This document shows, piece by piece, positions 1-7,515 of a stretch of 64,000 nt of DNA. The translations under genes were made by a program, and so were the position numbers. How positions within the stretch are numbered: position 1 is the first letter of the stretch; the number at the start of each line of letters is the position of its first letter. This DNA comes from Streptomyces sp. NBC_00237 (GTDB taxonomy: Bacteria > Actinomycetota > Actinomycetes > Streptomycetales > Streptomycetaceae), in the NCBI RefSeq assembly GCF_026342435.1, contig NZ_JAPEMT010000003.1:62001-126000 (forward strand), read 5' to 3'. The notes under the pieces are model-generated. The model ran no database searches. It was not told the origin of the DNA and was given only the letters and a program-made list of their open reading frames with translations.

Positions 1-129
1 GATGTCGGAGAAGCCCTGCTCCCGCAGCTCCGCCGTGATCTCGTAGCCGTACGCGGGCCGCCCGGACAGGATCGCGAGAACGATTCCCTCCAGCGTGCCC
101 TTGAGCATTTCCGTTTCCAGCTTGGTCAT
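1..129 (-). CDS. PadR-family transcriptional regulator, N-terminal fragment
   Basis: Only the first 43 codons lie in the window; the rest runs off the left edge. The start MTKLETEMLKGTLEGIVLAI followed by RPAYGYEI is the typical opening of PadR winged-helix repressors. The ATG is preceded by a good Shine-Dalgarno (AGGAGG in the complement, positions 134-141). PadR proteins usually repress their own promoter or a neighbouring efflux or stress gene; the target cannot be told from this fragment. The upstream region carries a paired repeat that could be its operator. Family assignment is fairly secure; function is not. Confidence 0.75.
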   Translation of the reverse strand, partial: MTKLETEMLKGTLEGIVLAILSGRPAYGYEITAELREQGFSDI

Positions 130-170
130 GGAACACCTCCTTTCCGATGCGAGCGATGCTATTCAGTGTT

Positions 171-208
171 GCTGAGTACCAGTACAGCGTAACGCTGACT
201 ACCAGTAC
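171..208. promoter_or_regulatory. Paired 15-bp repeat, candidate PadR operator
   Basis: Two copies of GCTGASTACCAGTAC (171-185 and 194-208; one mismatch) lie 23 bp apart upstream of the PadR start. Each contains GTAC-CA-GTAC or a variant of it. The region between them reads CAGCG-TAA-CGCTG, itself a palindrome. PadR repressors commonly bind paired sites at their own promoter. The site assignment is inference from position and symmetry. Confidence 0.45.
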
Positions 209-246
209 TTAGCAAGAAAGAATAGCGGGAAGGAGGTCGCGCCGCC

Positions 247-2463
247 TCAGCCGAGCCCCGGGATCCGTGAGATCAGCAGGTCGATGGCCTTGATGCCGAC
301 GAAGGGGAGGATCAGGCCGCCGAGTCCGTAGATCGTGAGGTTGCGACGCAGCAGGTCGTGCGCGGAGGCCGGGGTGTAGCGGACCCCGCGCAGCGCGAGG
401 GGGATCAGCGCGATGATGATCAGCGCGTTGAAGATGATGGCGGAGGCGATGGCCGAGGTGGGGCTGTGCAGGCCCATGATGTTGAGGGCGTCGAGACCCG
501 GATGGGCGGCGGTGAACATCGCGGGGATGATCGCGAAGTACTTCGCGACGTCGTTCGTGATGGAGAAGGTCGTCAACGCGCCCCGGGTGATGAGGAGTTG
601 CTTGCCGATCTCGACGATCTCGACGAGCTTGGTCGGGTTGGAGTCCAGGTCCACCATGTTCCCGGCCTCCTTCGCGGCCGAGGTCCCGGTGTTCATCGCC
701 ACGCCGACGTCCGCCTGAGCCAGGGCGGGAGCGTCGTTGGTGCCGTCTCCCGTCATCGCGACCAGCTTGCCCCCGGCCTGCTCCCGCTTGATCAGCGCCA
801 ACTTGTCCTCGGGAGTGGCCTCGGCGAGGAAGTCGTCGACACCCGCTTCCTCAGCGATGGCACGGGCCGTCAGCGGGTTGTCGCCCGTGATCATCACCGT
901 ACGGATCCCCATCCGGCGCAGTTGCGCGAAGCGCTCCCGGATGCCTTCCTTGACGACGTCCTTGAGGTGCACGATGCCGAGCACGCGCGGACCGTACGCA
1001 TCGTGCACCGCCACCAGGAGCGGGGTCCCGCCACCCGCCGCGACGGTGTCCGACCAGTGCAGCGCTTCGGGCGGGACCGCACCCCCGTACATCCGCACCC
1101 ACTCCACGACCTGCGCGGACGCCCCCTTGCGGATCGACGTCGCGGAGCCGTCGGGGCGGCGCATGTCGATGCCGCTCAGCCGCGTCCGCGCGCTGAACTC
1201 CACGAACCGTACGTTCCCCAACTCCCCCTCGGCGGGCTCCCGCAGCCCGTACCGCTGCTTGGCCAGGACGACGACCGAGCGGCCCTCCGGGGTCTCGTCG
1301 GCGAGCGAGGCCAACTGGGCGGCGTCGGCGAGCGCCGCTTCCGTGACGCCGGGCAGGGGCACGAAGGCGGCGGCCTCGCGGTTGCCGAGGGTGATGGTGC
1401 CGGTCTTGTCGAGGAGGAGGGTGTCGACGTCGCCCGCCGCCTCCACCGCCCGGCCGGACATGGCCAGGACGTTGCGCTGGACCAGCCGGTCCATGCCCGC
1501 GATGCCGATCGCGGAGAGCAGCGCCCCGATGGTGGTCGGGATGAGCGTGACGAGGAGGGCGACCAGGACGGTCGTGGACTGGGCGGCGTCCGCGTAGCCC
1601 GCCATCGGGGCGAGGGCGACGACGACGAGCACGAAGGTGACGGTGAGGGCGGCGAGGAGGATGTTGAGGGCGATCTCGTTCGGGGTCTTCTGCCGGGACG
1701 CGCCCTCGACCAGGGCGATCATCCGGTCCAGGAAGGAGTGTCCCGGGCGGGAGGTGACGCGCACGACGATGCGGTCGGAGAGGACCTTCGTGCCGCCGGT
1801 CACGCCCGAGCGGTCGCCGCCCGACTCCCGTATGACGGGGGCGGATTCGCCGGTCACCGCCGATTCGTCGACCGCCGCGACGCCGTCGACCACGTCGCCG
1901 TCCGCCGGGACGATCTCGCCCGCGCGGACCACCACGAAGTCGAACAGCTGGAGGTCGGTCGCGGCGACCCGCTCGGTCTCGCCCCTGCTCTCGGCGCGGT
2001 CGAGGTCCGTGCCGTACTGCCAGTGCCGCAGGCGCAGGGCCGTCGTGTCCGTGCGGGCCTTGCGCAGCGACGCGGCCTGCGCCTTGCCCCGGCCCTCGGC
2101 GACGGCCTCCGCGAGCTGCGCGAAGACCACCGTCAGCCAGAGCCAGCCGCTGATCACCCAGGCGAAGACGGACGGGTGGATCAGCGCGGAGAGAGTGGTG
2201 AGGACCGAGCCGACCCCGACGACGAAGAGCACCGGGTTGCGGACGAGGGTGCGCGGATGCAGTTTGCGCAGGGCCTCGGGGAGGGCTTTGAGGAGGAGTA
2301 CGGGGTCGAGGAGGCGGGTGCGGCTGCTGTGACGCGGTACGGGGGCCGGCGCGTGCGGCGGGGTGCGGGGGCCCGGAGGTGCTTGCGGGGGAGCGGTGGG
2401 AAGCATCGCGGGGCTGGCCTTCTGGGGAGGGGGAGGTTCCGTCGTGGGCCCGACCGCGCCCAC
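247..2463 (-). CDS. kdpB: Second, stand-alone potassium-transporting ATPase ATP-binding subunit (KdpB paralogue)
   Basis: A P-type ATPase of the KdpB family, 738 aa from the GTG chosen here. It has the actuator loop TGES, the phosphorylation motif DKTGT (Asp352), the hinge motif GDGTNDAPALAQADVG and the membrane motif ITNDVAKYF, whose Asp and Lys matter for coupling in KdpFABC. It is very close to the kdpB at 7512-9611 but has an extra Pro-rich N-terminus of about 30 residues. No Shine-Dalgarno precedes the GTG; an ATG at 2404-2406 is an alternative start. It stands alone, with no kdpA or kdpC beside it, divergent from a kdpF-kdpD pair. KdpB needs KdpA and KdpC to transport potassium, so it may borrow the main operon's partners or be a leftover. 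All catalytic motifs look intact. Confidence 0.88.
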   Translation of the reverse strand: MGAVGPTTEPPPPQKASPAMLPTAPPQAPPGPRTPPHAPAPVPRHSSRTRLLDPVLLLKALPEALRKLHPRTLVRNPVLFVVGVGSVLTTLSALIHPSVFAWVISGWLWLTVVFAQLAEAVAEGRGKAQAASLRKARTDTTALRLRHWQYGTDLDRAESRGETERVAATDLQLFDFVVVRAGEIVPADGDVVDGVAAVDESAVTGESAPVIRESGGDRSGVTGGTKVLSDRIVVRVTSRPGHSFLDRMIALVEGASRQKTPNEIALNILLAALTVTFVLVVVALAPMAGYADAAQSTTVLVALLVTLIPTTIGALLSAIGIAGMDRLVQRNVLAMSGRAVEAAGDVDTLLLDKTGTITLGNREAAAFVPLPGVTEAALADAAQLASLADETPEGRSVVVLAKQRYGLREPAEGELGNVRFVEFSARTRLSGIDMRRPDGSATSIRKGASAQVVEWVRMYGGAVPPEALHWSDTVAAGGGTPLLVAVHDAYGPRVLGIVHLKDVVKEGIRERFAQLRRMGIRTVMITGDNPLTARAIAEEAGVDDFLAEATPEDKLALIKREQAGGKLVAMTGDGTNDAPALAQADVGVAMNTGTSAAKEAGNMVDLDSNPTKLVEIVEIGKQLLITRGALTTFSITNDVAKYFAIIPAMFTAAHPGLDALNIMGLHSPTSAIASAIIFNALIIIALIPLALRGVRYTPASAHDLLRRNLTIYGLGGLILPFVGIKAIDLLISRIPGLG

Positions 2464-2591
2464 GAGGCGGACAGCGGGCGCGGCCCGTGGGGGAATCTAA
2501 GGTTCCGGCAAGGGCGAATCGCCCTGCGGGGCGCGGAATTGGCGCGTCCCATACGGGGAGCGGGCGGGCGGCGGTGCGCGGTGCCAGGGAC

Positions 2592-2634
2592 GCGTAGGGA
2601 TACGGCGGAACGGCGTCAGCGCTGCGTCAAGGCC
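2592..2634. promoter_or_regulatory. Phased GCGTCA repeats, candidate KdpE box upstream of kdpF-kdpD
   Basis: GCGTAG at 2592, GCGTCA at 2613 and GCGTCA at 2624 are spaced 21 and 11 bp. OmpR/PhoB-type regulators such as KdpE bind direct repeats with 11-bp phasing. A longer array with the same core lies upstream of the main kdp operon. The rest of the 300-bp gap between kdpB and kdpF holds a palindrome (GGGCGA-A-TCGCCC near 2514) and nothing else that I recognise. Confidence 0.45.
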
Positions 2635-2764
2635 GCCGCCGGGGTGGTACGGCGCGCTGGAGGATGAGGCTCTGGACGCCTGCGGGTTCCCATGGCCCGT
2701 ACCGCACCTTTCACATCGTCGTCCTGGTCCAAGTGGGCTTTCTCGCAGGGAAGTTGAGAAGCAA

Positions 2765-2854
2765 ATGACCGTGGAGAACATCGTCGGGATCGTCGTCGCC
2801 TTCGCCCTCGTGGGGTACCTGGTCCTCGCCCGGCTCCACCCGGACAAGTTCTGA
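2765..2854 (+). CDS. kdpF: KdpF-like small membrane subunit (copy 1)
   Basis: A 29-residue peptide starting MTVENIVGIVVAF and ending HPDKF. It is one hydrophobic helix, with the length and sequence pattern of KdpF, the lipid-like stabilising subunit of KdpFABC. It closely resembles the copy at 5754-5843 (MTAENIVGLVV ... YPERF). The unusual context is that kdpD, not kdpA, follows 17 bp later. It may be what is left of a duplicated kdp operon whose kdpA and kdpC are gone. A weak GGGAAG lies upstream. Confidence 0.8.
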   Translation: MTVENIVGIVVAFALVGYLVLARLHPDKF

Positions 2855-2871
2855 ACACCGACGCCGCAGGG

Positions 2872-5514
2872 GTGGGGGAAGGGCAGCGGCTGACTCAAGT
2901 GCCCGGCAGGCGCGGCAGGTTGAAGGTCTACCTCGGTGCCGCCCCCGGCGTCGGCAAGACGTACCGGATGCTCGACGAGGCCCGGCGCAGGGCCGGGCGC
3001 GGCACCGATGTGGTGATCGGCTCCGTACGCTGCCACGGCCGCCCGCACACCGAGGCGCTCCTCGACGCGCTCCTCGGGATGCCGGAGGGCGACGGGGCGG
3101 CCGTGCTGGAGTACGTCGCCCTGGACGACGTGCTCGCCCGGCAGCCGCGCGAGGTCCTGGTGGACGAGCTCGCCCACCCCGCCGAGGCGGACGGCTCCAG
3201 GCCCGCGCACTGGCGGGTCGTGGAGGAGTTCCTGGCCGCCGGGACGGACGTCGTCACGACGTTGAACATCCAGCACCTGGAGTCCCTCAAGGACGTCGTC
3301 GAGAAGATCACCGGCACGCCGCAGCACGACACCGTCCCCGACGACTTCGTGCGCCGCGCCGATCAGATCGAACTCGTCGACATGCCCCCGGACGCGCTGC
3401 GCCGCCGCATGGCCCACGGCGACATCCACCCGCCCGAGCGCATCGACGCGGCCCTCGGCCACTACTTCCGCGAGGACAACCTCGCCGCCCTGCGCGAACT
3501 CGCCCTGCTGTGGCTGGCCGACCGCGTCGACGAGAAGTTGCGCGCCGAACGCCGTACGCCCGATGCGTGGGCACGCCGTACGCCCGACGCGTGGGGACGC
3601 CGTACGCCCGACGCGTGGCGGGCCCGGGAGCGCGTCGTCGTCGCGCTCCCCGGCGGCTCCGAGGGCGAGACCCTGATCCGCCGTGCGGCCAGGATCGCCG
3701 ACCGGGCCGCGCACGGGGCGCTGCTCGCCGTCCACGTCGTACGCAGCGACGGCCTCGCGGCGGGTTCCTCGCACGGCGCGCTGGCCAGGCAGCGGCAGCT
3801 CGTGGAGCGCCTGGGCGGTACGTACCACTCGGTCGTCGGGGGCCGGGTGCCGTCCGCGCTGGTTGAGTTCGCGCGGGCGGAGAACGCCACGCAGGTGGTG
3901 CTGGGCACCAGCAGGAGGGGCAGGCTGGAGCGGTTCCTCACCGGCCGGGGCATCGGCGACACCACGGTCGCGCTCTGCGCGGACGTCGACATCGACGTAC
4001 GCATGGTCGCCCACGAGCGCGCCGGGGGCGGCAGGCTGCTGCCCTCGCGCCGCCGGACCCTGCCGACGTCCCGGCTGGTCGCGGGGCCGGTCGCCGGGCT
4101 GGTCCTGCCCTTACTGCTGACCTTCCTCCTCGACCGGTTCCGGGGGACGCTGAACCTCACGAGTGAGGCGCTGCTGTACCTGGTGACGGTGCTGGGCGTC
4201 GCGTGCATCGGCGGGGTCGTCTCGGCGGTGGTCGGGGCCGTCACCGCGTCGCTGCTGCTCAACTACTGGTTCATACCGCCGAGGGGGCGGTTCACGGTCG
4301 CGGAGCCGGACAATCTGCTGGCGCTCGCCGGGTTCGTGGTGGTGGCCGGTACGGCTGCGGTCATGGCGGACCGCTCGCTGCGGCTGTCGCGGCGGGCGGC
4401 GCGGGCGACGGCGGAGGCCGAGACGATGTCGGCACTGGCCGGGAGCATCGTCCGGGGCGACCGGGCCATCGAGGCGCTGCTGACGCGGGCGCGGGAGACG
4501 TTCGGGGTGGCGTCGGCCGAGCTGGTGGAGGCGGGTGTGCCGCCGGCCGGGGGACGGGCGGTGCGGGACTGTGGCGCGATCACTCAAGTGCCGGTCGGTG
4601 AGGGCCTGTTGCTCGTCCTGTACGGCCGTACGCTCGACGCGGCGGAGCGCCGCGTCCTCACCGCCTTCGCGGCGCACGTCGCCGCCGCCGTCGAGCGGGA
4701 CCGGCTCGCCGAGGCGGCGGCCGAGGCGGAACCCATCAAGGCCGCGGACCGGATGCGCACCGCGCTCCTGGCCGCCGTCAGCCACGACCTGCGGACCCCG
4801 TTGGCCGCGGGCTGGGCGGCCGTCGGCTCGCTGCGCAGCCCCGGCGTCGACTTCACCGCGGAGGAACGCGAGGAGCTGCTCGCCACCGCCGAGGAGTCCA
4901 TGGCCCGACTCGGCCGCCTCATCGACAACCTCCTCGACATGAGCAGGCTCCAGGCGGGCGCGCTCACGCTGGCCCTGCGGCCGACCGCGTTCGGGGAGGT
5001 GCTGCCCGGCGCGCTGGACGGTCTGCTCACGGACCCGTCCCAGGTCGTGGCCACGGACCTGGCGTCGGCACCGGAGGTGCTCAGCGATCCGCCGCTGCTG
5101 GAACGGGTGATCGCCCACCTCGTCGCCAACGCCGTCCGTCACTCCCCGCCCGACCGCCCCGTACGCCTCTCCGCGAGCCGCCTCGCCGACCGGGTGGAAC
5201 TGCGCGTCACCGACCGGGGCCCCGGGCTGCCTCCCAAGGACCGGGACCGGGTCTTCGTCCCCTTCCAGCGCCTGGGCGACACCGACAACACCAAGGGGGT
5301 GGGGCTGGGGCTCGCGCTGGCACGGGGGCTGACCGAGGCCATGGGAGGCACGCTGCTCCCGGAGGACACGCCGGGGGGCGGGCTCACGATGGTGGTGTCG
5401 TTGAGGGGTGCGGGTGCGGGTGCGGGTGCGGGTGCGGGTGCTGGTCCGGCTGCCGGTGCCGCTGCGGGCGTGAGCGCGTCGGCTGGCCCGTATGGGGCGC
5501 GTCAAGACCCGTAG
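2872..5514 (+). CDS. kdpD: KdpD-type sensor histidine kinase (copy 1)
   Basis: An 880-aa sensor kinase with full KdpD architecture. The N-terminal KdpD domain has Walker A GAAPGVGKT (residues 22-30) and is followed by a universal-stress-like domain, a DUF4118 membrane segment (about 395-500), a GAF-like region, HisKA with SHDLRTP (His638), and HATPase with N-box HLVANAVRHSP, DRGPGLP and GVGLGLALARG. KdpD senses potassium limitation or turgor and phosphorylates KdpE, but no kdpE lies next to this copy. The usual DELAHTN motif reads DELAHPAEADG. Oddities are three exact RRTPDAW repeats (227-250), a GA-repeat C-terminal tail, and a stop codon inside a 21-bp duplication. The GTG start follows kdpF by 17 bp. 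Confidence 0.88.
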   Translation: MGEGQRLTQVPGRRGRLKVYLGAAPGVGKTYRMLDEARRRAGRGTDVVIGSVRCHGRPHTEALLDALLGMPEGDGAAVLEYVALDDVLARQPREVLVDELAHPAEADGSRPAHWRVVEEFLAAGTDVVTTLNIQHLESLKDVVEKITGTPQHDTVPDDFVRRADQIELVDMPPDALRRRMAHGDIHPPERIDAALGHYFREDNLAALRELALLWLADRVDEKLRAERRTPDAWARRTPDAWGRRTPDAWRARERVVVALPGGSEGETLIRRAARIADRAAHGALLAVHVVRSDGLAAGSSHGALARQRQLVERLGGTYHSVVGGRVPSALVEFARAENATQVVLGTSRRGRLERFLTGRGIGDTTVALCADVDIDVRMVAHERAGGGRLLPSRRRTLPTSRLVAGPVAGLVLPLLLTFLLDRFRGTLNLTSEALLYLVTVLGVACIGGVVSAVVGAVTASLLLNYWFIPPRGRFTVAEPDNLLALAGFVVVAGTAAVMADRSLRLSRRAARATAEAETMSALAGSIVRGDRAIEALLTRARETFGVASAELVEAGVPPAGGRAVRDCGAITQVPVGEGLLLVLYGRTLDAAERRVLTAFAAHVAAAVERDRLAEAAAEAEPIKAADRMRTALLAAVSHDLRTPLAAGWAAVGSLRSPGVDFTAEEREELLATAEESMARLGRLIDNLLDMSRLQAGALTLALRPTAFGEVLPGALDGLLTDPSQVVATDLASAPEVLSDPPLLERVIAHLVANAVRHSPPDRPVRLSASRLADRVELRVTDRGPGLPPKDRDRVFVPFQRLGDTDNTKGVGLGLALARGLTEAMGGTLLPEDTPGGGLTMVVSLRGAGAGAGAGAGAGPAAGAAAGVSASAGPYGARQDP
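3550..3621 (+). repeat. Three tandem 24-bp units inside kdpD copy 1
   Basis: Three near-identical 24-bp units each encode RRTPDAW plus one variable residue (A, G, R). They lie between the KdpD input domain and the universal-stress-like domain. They stay in frame, so they lengthen a linker rather than break the gene. Confidence 0.9.
5406..5441 (+). repeat. Six GGGTGC hexamers encoding a Gly-Ala tail
   Basis: Six perfect GGGTGC units encode alternating Gly and Ala near the C-terminus of kdpD copy 1, after the HATPase domain. This is the kind of tract that changes length by slippage. Confidence 0.9.
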
Positions 5515-5529
5515 GGGACGCGTCAAGAG
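5488..5529 (+). repeat. 21-bp tandem duplication spanning the kdpD copy 1 stop codon
   Basis: Two 21-bp units (5488-5508, 5509-5529) match at 18 positions. The first reads through as CCG-TAT; the second holds the stop as CCG-TAG. Each unit contains GCGTCA, in phase with the candidate KdpE sites just downstream. Confidence 0.85.
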
Positions 5530-5579
5530 GAGCACTGTGGGCGTCAGGGGCGCGTTAACGCAGGTCAAAGGGCGCTCAG
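5499..5579. promoter_or_regulatory. Phased GCGTCA array, candidate KdpE box of the main kdp operon
   Basis: GCGTCA occurs at 5499, 5520 and 5541 (21-bp steps), then GCGTTA at 5552, GGTCAA at 5563 and GCTCAG at 5574 (11-bp steps). A possible -10 (TTATCT, 5587-5592) follows. Direct repeats on one DNA face are how OmpR/PhoB-type activators bind. The match to KdpE is inference. Confidence 0.5.
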
Positions 5580-5673
5580 GAGGGGCTTATCTCTTCCTGG
5601 GACGTACGGCGCAGGCCGCACGGCCCGGGTCGTGAGACCTGCCTCTACCCACCCACTCATTCAGGAGTCTGCG

Positions 5674-5757
5674 ATGGCCGATCTGGCCTTCGTCGTGACC
5701 ACGCTCGCGGTTTTCGCGTTGGTGGCACTCGTCGCCAAGGGGGTGACGAAGCTGTGA
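5674..5757 (+). CDS. 27-residue membrane peptide leading the kdp operon
   Basis: A small ORF, MADLAFVVTTLAVFALVALV followed by AKGVTKL: one transmembrane helix with a basic C-terminal end. It has a strong Shine-Dalgarno (AGGAG, 6 nt before the ATG), better than most genes nearby. Its TGA overlaps the GTG of kdpF (GTGA), so the two are probably translationally coupled. Its size and topology suggest a second tiny subunit or regulator of the Kdp complex. I do not know a named family for it. Confidence 0.7.
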   Translation: MADLAFVVTTLAVFALVALVAKGVTKL

Positions 5758-5843
5758 CTGCCGAGAACATCGTCGGGCTCGTCGTAGCCGTCTCCCTGCT
5801 GGGTTATCTGATCCTCGCCCTTGTGTACCCGGAGAGGTTCTGA
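5754..5843 (+). CDS. kdpF: KdpF small membrane subunit (main operon)
   Basis: A 29-residue single-helix peptide (MTAENIVGLVVAVSLLGYLI, ending YPERF) typical of KdpF, which stabilises the KdpFABC potassium pump in the membrane. The GTG start overlaps the stop of the preceding small ORF, and kdpA begins 7 bp downstream. The position directly before kdpA is the canonical one. Confidence 0.88.
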   Translation: MTAENIVGLVVAVSLLGYLILALVYPERF

Positions 5844-5850
5844 GCCCGTT

Positions 5851-7515
5851 ATGTCTCCTGTGTTTGCCGGAGTCCTCCAACTCCTCGCGCTGATCGCCGC
5901 GTTGGCGCTCGCGTACCGCCCGCTCGGCGACTACATGGCCGGTGTCTACTCCTCCCCGAAGCATCTGCGGGTGGAGAAGTGGATCTACAAGGCGATCGGC
6001 GCCAACCCGTCCACGGAAATGCGGTGGCCCGCCTACCTGCGCGGTGTCCTCGGCTTCTCGCTGGTCAGCGTGCTCTTCCTCTACCTGATGCAGCGGGTGC
6101 AGGGCAGCCTGCCCGGCTCCCTCGGCTTCTCCTCGATCGACCCGGACCAGGCGTTCAACACCGCCGCGTCCTTCGTCGCGAACACCAACTGGCAGTCGTA
6201 CTCCGGCGAGCAGGCCATGGGCCACGTCGTGCAGACCGGCGGGCTCGCGGTGCAGAACTTCGTGTCCGCGGCCGTCGGCATGGCCGTCGCCGCCGCCCTG
6301 GTACGGGGCTTCGCCCGCTCCCGCACCGGGGAACTGGGCAACTTCTGGGCCGACCTGGTGCGCGGCACGGTCCGCATCCTGCTCCCGATCTCCGTGATCG
6401 GCGCACTCGTCCTCGTCGCCTGCGGGGCGATCCAGAACTTCTCCGGCATTCACGAGGTCGGGCAGTTCACGGGCGGCACGCAGCAGTGGAACGGCGGTGC
6501 GGTCGCCTCGCAGGAGGTCATCAAGGAACTGGGCACCAACGGTGGCGGTTACTTCAACGCCAACTCCGCCCATCCCTTCGAGAACCCCGACGCGTTCTCC
6601 AACCTCTTCGAGGTCTTCCTGATCCTGGTGATCCCGTTCGCCCTGACCCGCACCTTCGGCAAGATGGTCGGCTCGGTCAAGCAGGGTTACGCGATCCTCG
6701 CGACGATGGCGACCATCTGGATCGGGTTCACCGCGCTGATGCTGTGGACGGAGTCCGCGCACCACGGACCGGCGTTCGACCTGGCCGGTGGCGCGATGGA
6801 AGGCAAGGAGACCCGGTTCGGGATCGGCGGCTCGGCGATCTTCTCCGTCGCCACGACGCTGACGTCGACCGGCGCGGTCAACTCCTTCCACTCCTCCAAC
6901 ACCGGCCTCGGCGGCGGGATCAACCTCCTGGGCATGCAGCTCGGCGAGATCGCCCCCGGCGGCGTCGGCTCCGGCCTGTACGGCATGCTGATCATGGCGG
7001 TCATCGCGGTGTTCATCGCCGGTCTCATGGTCGGCCGCACCCCGGAGTACCTGGGCAAGAAGATCGGCACCCGGCAGATCAAGTTCGCCGCCTGCTACAT
7101 CCTCATCACGCCCGCCCTGGTCCTCGGATTCACCGCCGTCGCGATGGCGGTGGACGGTCCCAGCGATTCGATGCTGAACTCCGGGGCGCACGGCTTCTCC
7201 GAGATCCTCTACGCCTACACCTCCGGCGCGAACAACAACGGCTCCGCCTTCGGCGGCCTCAGTGCCGACACCACCTGGTTCAACTCCACCATCGGGATCG
7301 CGATGCTGCTGGGCCGCTTCCTGCCGATGGTCTTCGTCCTCGCGCTGGCCGGATCGCTGGCGGAGCAGACCCCGGTACCGGAGACGGCGGGCACGCTGCG
7401 TACGCAGAAGCCGCTGTTCACGGGCCTGCTGGTCGGCACCATCATGATCATCACCGGTCTCACCTACTTCCCCGCGCTCGCGCTGGGACCGCTTGCCGAA
7501 GGGCTCGCATCATGA
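5851..7515 (+). CDS. kdpA: Potassium-transporting ATPase channel subunit KdpA
   Basis: A 554-aa polytopic membrane protein of the KdpA family, the potassium-selective channel-like subunit of KdpFABC. Visible family hallmarks are NTNWQSY, the loop LGTNGGGYFNANSAHPFENP, TLTSTGAVNSFH and SGANNNGSAFGG, which match the four selectivity-filter loops. The ATG directly after kdpF was chosen; the reading frame is open further upstream, but that part overlaps kdpF and is not KdpA-like. The stop overlaps the kdpB start by ATGA. Length is normal for the family. Confidence 0.97.
   Translation: MSPVFAGVLQLLALIAALALAYRPLGDYMAGVYSSPKHLRVEKWIYKAIGANPSTEMRWPAYLRGVLGFSLVSVLFLYLMQRVQGSLPGSLGFSSIDPDQAFNTAASFVANTNWQSYSGEQAMGHVVQTGGLAVQNFVSAAVGMAVAAALVRGFARSRTGELGNFWADLVRGTVRILLPISVIGALVLVACGAIQNFSGIHEVGQFTGGTQQWNGGAVASQEVIKELGTNGGGYFNANSAHPFENPDAFSNLFEVFLILVIPFALTRTFGKMVGSVKQGYAILATMATIWIGFTALMLWTESAHHGPAFDLAGGAMEGKETRFGIGGSAIFSVATTLTSTGAVNSFHSSNTGLGGGINLLGMQLGEIAPGGVGSGLYGMLIMAVIAVFIAGLMVGRTPEYLGKKIGTRQIKFAACYILITPALVLGFTAVAMAVDGPSDSMLNSGAHGFSEILYAYTSGANNNGSAFGGLSADTTWFNSTIGIAMLLGRFLPMVFVLALAGSLAEQTPVPETAGTLRTQKPLFTGLLVGTIMIITGLTYFPALALGPLAEGLAS

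Noticed and set aside
358..2667. Very long plus-strand open frame opposite kdpB
   Set aside because: It is the antisense of a clear P-type ATPase gene; high GC leaves such frames open by chance, and the product is low-complexity.
3550..3621. CRISPR array or mobile repeat
   Set aside because: The three 24-bp units are directly abutting and coding, with no spacers. No CRISPR array or cas gene exists in the window.
5979..7511. kdpB starting far upstream inside kdpA
   Set aside because: The upstream part is an out-of-frame reading of kdpA. The ATG overlapping the kdpA stop gives the normal KdpB start.
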